Source of the DNA: Kalmusia sp. IMI 367209
Lineage: Eukaryota; Ascomycota; Dothideomycetes; Pleosporales; Didymosphaeriaceae
Direction: 5' to 3'
NCBI GenBank assembly: GCA_027946365.1
Contig: JAPEUQ010000023.1
Span: 310,001 to 374,000, forward strand
DNA: 64,000 nt
Both the position numbers and the translations under genes were made by a program. Within the stretch, counting starts at the first letter, position 1. Each line of letters starts with the position of its first letter. Positions 61,641 to 64,000 of this stretch are shown here, one piece after another. The notes beneath the pieces are model-generated. The model was given only the letters and a program-made list of their open reading frames with translations. It did no database searches and had not been told where the DNA came from.

Positions 61641-64000
61641 CTAGGCTGCCTTGCGCTTACGGAAGACGCCCAAGATCCACGCCCCAAAACGCTTGGCTAG
61701 GGGGGCCTTTCGCTGCGTCCCGGAACTTTCATTATCGGAAATCCAGATCGAGTTGATTTCCTCAGCGTCGCTATCCACGTATAGGTTGCGGAACCGCCCC
61801 ATAGACATATCCTGGAGGTCGAACGCAGTTGATCCGCTAGCCTCTACCTGCGAGAGCTCAGAAAACCTAGCGGTCTCCTCTTCCTTTTCCTCGTGGCGAT
61901 TGACAGCCCTAGCAATGTTCAACACCAAGTCACATAGGAAGAAGCTCAATGGCATTGTCAATGATAAGGCAAGGATCGGACTCAAGCCAGTGAGTGATTT
62001 CCAGTGCTCACTAGAGCCGGGTAACGCCATGAAGATGATGGCGATGATAATGCTGAGCAATACCGCAATAGTGCAGAATATCCTGCTGTGATTTCGGCTC
62101 TTTCTTTCTGAGTTTGAGGCTTTCTTGTGTTTCGGCTGCATCACAACAACACGACAATACGCAAGCATGAGCATTAAATATCCCAGGCCGACCGCCAGCC
62201 GTACGTAGCGATCACTCTCCTTGGTAGTAGAGTCCGCATTGGGGCGTATTGCTGTAAATATGATGGCTGTGATCAACATGAAAACGCCTAGGGTTCCTTC
62301 CGCCTCAGCCCAGAGCAGAGCGGCAGCAAGGCCAACAAATATCACCAGGATGATCATAGGTGCCACTAACACAGCGCTCGCGACAAGTATGTCGGAGAGC
62401 GTATCAGTAGCGGGCTGTCTCCAGTTCGGATTGGTGGCAGTATCTGCGCTTTGAGCCGCTGCTCCGGGAACGAGCATGTTAAGGGCCAATGGCATGGACA
62501 TGAATCCAAGCGACGCATTATGTCTCCGTTTCGTTGACAACGATGAGATTTTCAAGGCGAAAGATCTCGCGGGCTCATATAACTTTTGGAGCGCGTTCGA
62601 TTGAGTGAGGATCGCTATACGTTGGAGGATCCGTTTGGTTCGGGACTTGATGGTTGACACGAGCTCGAAGTAACGCTCTTTCTCGTCATGCCCATCTGCA
62701 AACCAGTTCTCCTGGAAGTACCATTGGCTCCATAGTTGCCCGCGGATGAGGTAGTCTTCAGGCAGGGGCAGGTTGTCAGGCTGGCCATTTGGGAAAACAG
62801 GCCCTTCCATAAGTTTGGGTCGTTCGGCCTTGAGTAGCGTGTTTGAGAAAATGACTACTGCAGACCAGGGAGTGTCATCAACCAGGTGAGAAGCGTATTG
62901 AATGGGTGCAAAACTAGCAAGGAAGGAAAGCAGAACATGGACGTGAGGAAGAACGTTTTTGTCGCCTGTGCGCTTATGAACTAGAGACAATGTCGACATG
63001 GCGAGAAGATACGCTTTAGAGAAAGTGAAATCGTCGGCTGAGATGTCTAACTTAGATGGAAGTTTTGTCTCGGTGATGATAGGCAAGCTAGAATCGGCGG
63101 GACTGAAGCTTTGGCTAGGCTCTTCCTCGGCTGGAGATGATAACTGACTGGAGTTACGATTACGGGAGTCGCTTTTAGCGAGCAGGATCAGGGCTGAATT
63201 GTGTGCGCTATGATTAAACAGCTTAGATATGTTGGTGATAGCGATGTAAACTCCTTGCTCTTTCCATTTGGCGGTTACACGTCCAATAGGATTATCTAGT
63301 TGTCTTTGAAAGGCAATCGCGGCCTCCTCAAAAGCAGCGAGTGACAGTTTCTCGAAAAGAACGCTGTGTGCTTGGATGAAGCTTATGTCGATAGGCAGGG
63401 CGTGCGATGCTGTCGGTCGGCCGAGGATAGGGTCTAGCAATGTCAAGATGGACTCCCTTGCGCTAGGGAACGGCTTAACGCAGCTCAGCGACCTCGCATA
63501 GTAGTCCAACTGCTGGAGGGAATGTGGTCGAGCGAGAATCGCCAAATGGTGACATAGTCGGCCCACAGACGGACTTTTGTCAGCAGCTTTATTATACCAC
63601 GACCTAGCTACGCCAGCCCAGAGCTCACGGTCGCGTAGGTCCTCATCTTCAATAGCCATTCGATAACGGCCAAGATCTCCTAAGCACTCAATCCATGTGT
63701 CTTCAAATTGAGGTACACTTTCGTATAAGAGTGCCATCATCTGGTAAGCTAGATAAATAAAAGCGAGCATGTAATCGATGTTTTCAGGGAGTCGGCGACG
63801 TAAAAGCTCGAGAAAAGAATGTATCCCGTGCTTCCACATACGTGCTGGTATTGCATACTTCGATGCAAGACGACGTAGGGCAGGAGACGCTGAGGGGTGT
63901 TGCGATGCAAGGAAAAAGTCATGGTGCTCATGTAGAAGAGTTCTGTGAAGGGCAATGAGGGCCTGCCAATTGCTATCCGCTACAGCAGAATTTTGCGCTT
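61641..64000 (-). CDS. Est1/SMG7-type domain protein with C-terminal transmembrane segments (5' end outside window)
   Basis: The frame is open from the window edge (first full codon at 63998) to TAG at 61641-61643, at least 786 codons. The edge part reads NWQALIALHRTLLHEHHDFF, IPARMWKHGIHSFLELLRRR, WIECLGDLGRYRMAIEDEDL and VGRLCHHLAILARPHSLQQL. That is the tetratricopeptide-like and helical pattern of the Est1 DNA/RNA-binding region shared with telomerase factor Est1 and SMG5-7. The C-terminal third is different: four to five hydrophobic helices at about 61915-62400 (for example VGLGYLMLMLAYCRVVV and FCTIAVLLSIIIAIIFMALP) and an acidic tail. Est1-domain proteins with such TM ends recur in Dothideomycetes and their role is unknown. 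A telomerase role should not be assumed. Confidence 0.75.
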   Translation of the reverse strand, partial: AQNSAVADSNWQALIALHRTLLHEHHDFFLASQHPSASPALRRLASKYAIPARMWKHGIHSFLELLRRRLPENIDYMLAFIYLAYQMMALLYESVPQFEDTWIECLGDLGRYRMAIEDEDLRDRELWAGVARSWYNKAADKSPSVGRLCHHLAILARPHSLQQLDYYARSLSCVKPFPSARESILTLLDPILGRPTASHALPIDISFIQAHSVLFEKLSLAAFEEAAIAFQRQLDNPIGRVTAKWKEQGVYIAITNISKLFNHSAHNSALILLAKSDSRNRNSSQLSSPAEEEPSQSFSPADSSLPIITETKLPSKLDISADDFTFSKAYLLAMSTLSLVHKRTGDKNVLPHVHVLLSFLASFAPIQYASHLVDDTPWSAVVIFSNTLLKAERPKLMEGPVFPNGQPDNLPLPEDYLIRGQLWSQWYFQENWFADGHDEKERYFELVSTIKSRTKRILQRIAILTQSNALQKLYEPARSFALKISSLSTKRRHNASLGFMSMPLALNMLVPGAAAQSADTATNPNWRQPATDTLSDILVASAVLVAPMIILVIFVGLAAALLWAEAEGTLGVFMLITAIIFTAIRPNADSTTKESDRYVRLAVGLGYLMLMLAYCRVVVMQPKHKKASNSERKSRNHSRIFCTIAVLLSIIIAIIFMALPGSSEHWKSLTGLSPILALSLTMPLSFFLCDLVLNIARAVNRHEEKEEETARFSELSQVEASGSTAFDLQDMSMGRFRNLYVDSDAEEINSIWISDNESSGTQRKAPLAKRFGAWILGVFRKRKAA

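Noticed and set aside
1..64000. CRISPR arrays, bacterial operon signals, ribosome binding sites
   Set aside because: The sequence is eukaryotic nuclear DNA with spliceosomal introns; no regularly spaced identical repeats were found.

Overview
This window is nuclear DNA of a filamentous ascomycete (Pezizomycotina). Genes carry short 46-127 bp introns with GTRNGY donors and CTRAC-type branch points. The gene set (uS8m, Spt16, Rtc5, an Rgd1-type F-BAR/RhoGAP, a YAT-type amino-acid permease, HET, F-box and DUF7730 proteins) and the dispersed 5S rRNA genes fit that group. The protein families and a strong C-to-T/G-to-A (RIP-like) bias in repeats suggest Dothideomycetes, probably Pleosporales. This placement is inference.

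Layout. Positions 1-20,000 are ordinary, gene-rich and GC-balanced: the Spt16 C-terminus, a membrane protein, a Pro-rich protein, mitochondrial ribosomal protein uS8m, Rtc5, a Cys-rich one-TM protein, a small conserved ORF, a YDR124W-like (DUF2841) protein and a C2H2 zinc-finger protein. Positions about 20,000-48,200 form a gene-poor, AT-rich accessory island. It holds 5S rRNA genes and 5S fragments embedded in dispersed repeats, several decayed genes (an SGNH hydrolase, a small secreted-size protein, a membrane receptor-like protein), a few intact genes (DUF7730, an APH-type kinase, a HET protein), a secreted RNase-fold-like protein with a Lys/Cys-rich insert, and a 3.63 kb RIP-degraded transposon. 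From 48,149 to the end the sequence is again gene-bearing: an F-box protein, an SDR with N-terminal repeats, an amino-acid permease, the F-BAR/RhoGAP protein and the C-terminal part of an Est1-domain membrane protein.

Most notable structure. The transposon at 40692-44321 has 120-bp terminal inverted repeats, an 11-bp target-site duplication and a minus-strand, many-exon transposase-like gene. About 17 intron-like segments in that gene share one small family of AACRYGTT / GTTCTAA motifs, like introner elements. A second theme is that 5S rRNA genes and fragments sit at the joints of several repeats. One of these repeats also carries a RIP-mutated copy of the 3' end of the nearby F-box gene.

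Gene models were built by eye from reading frames, splice signals and remembered family patterns. No alignment or expression data were available.
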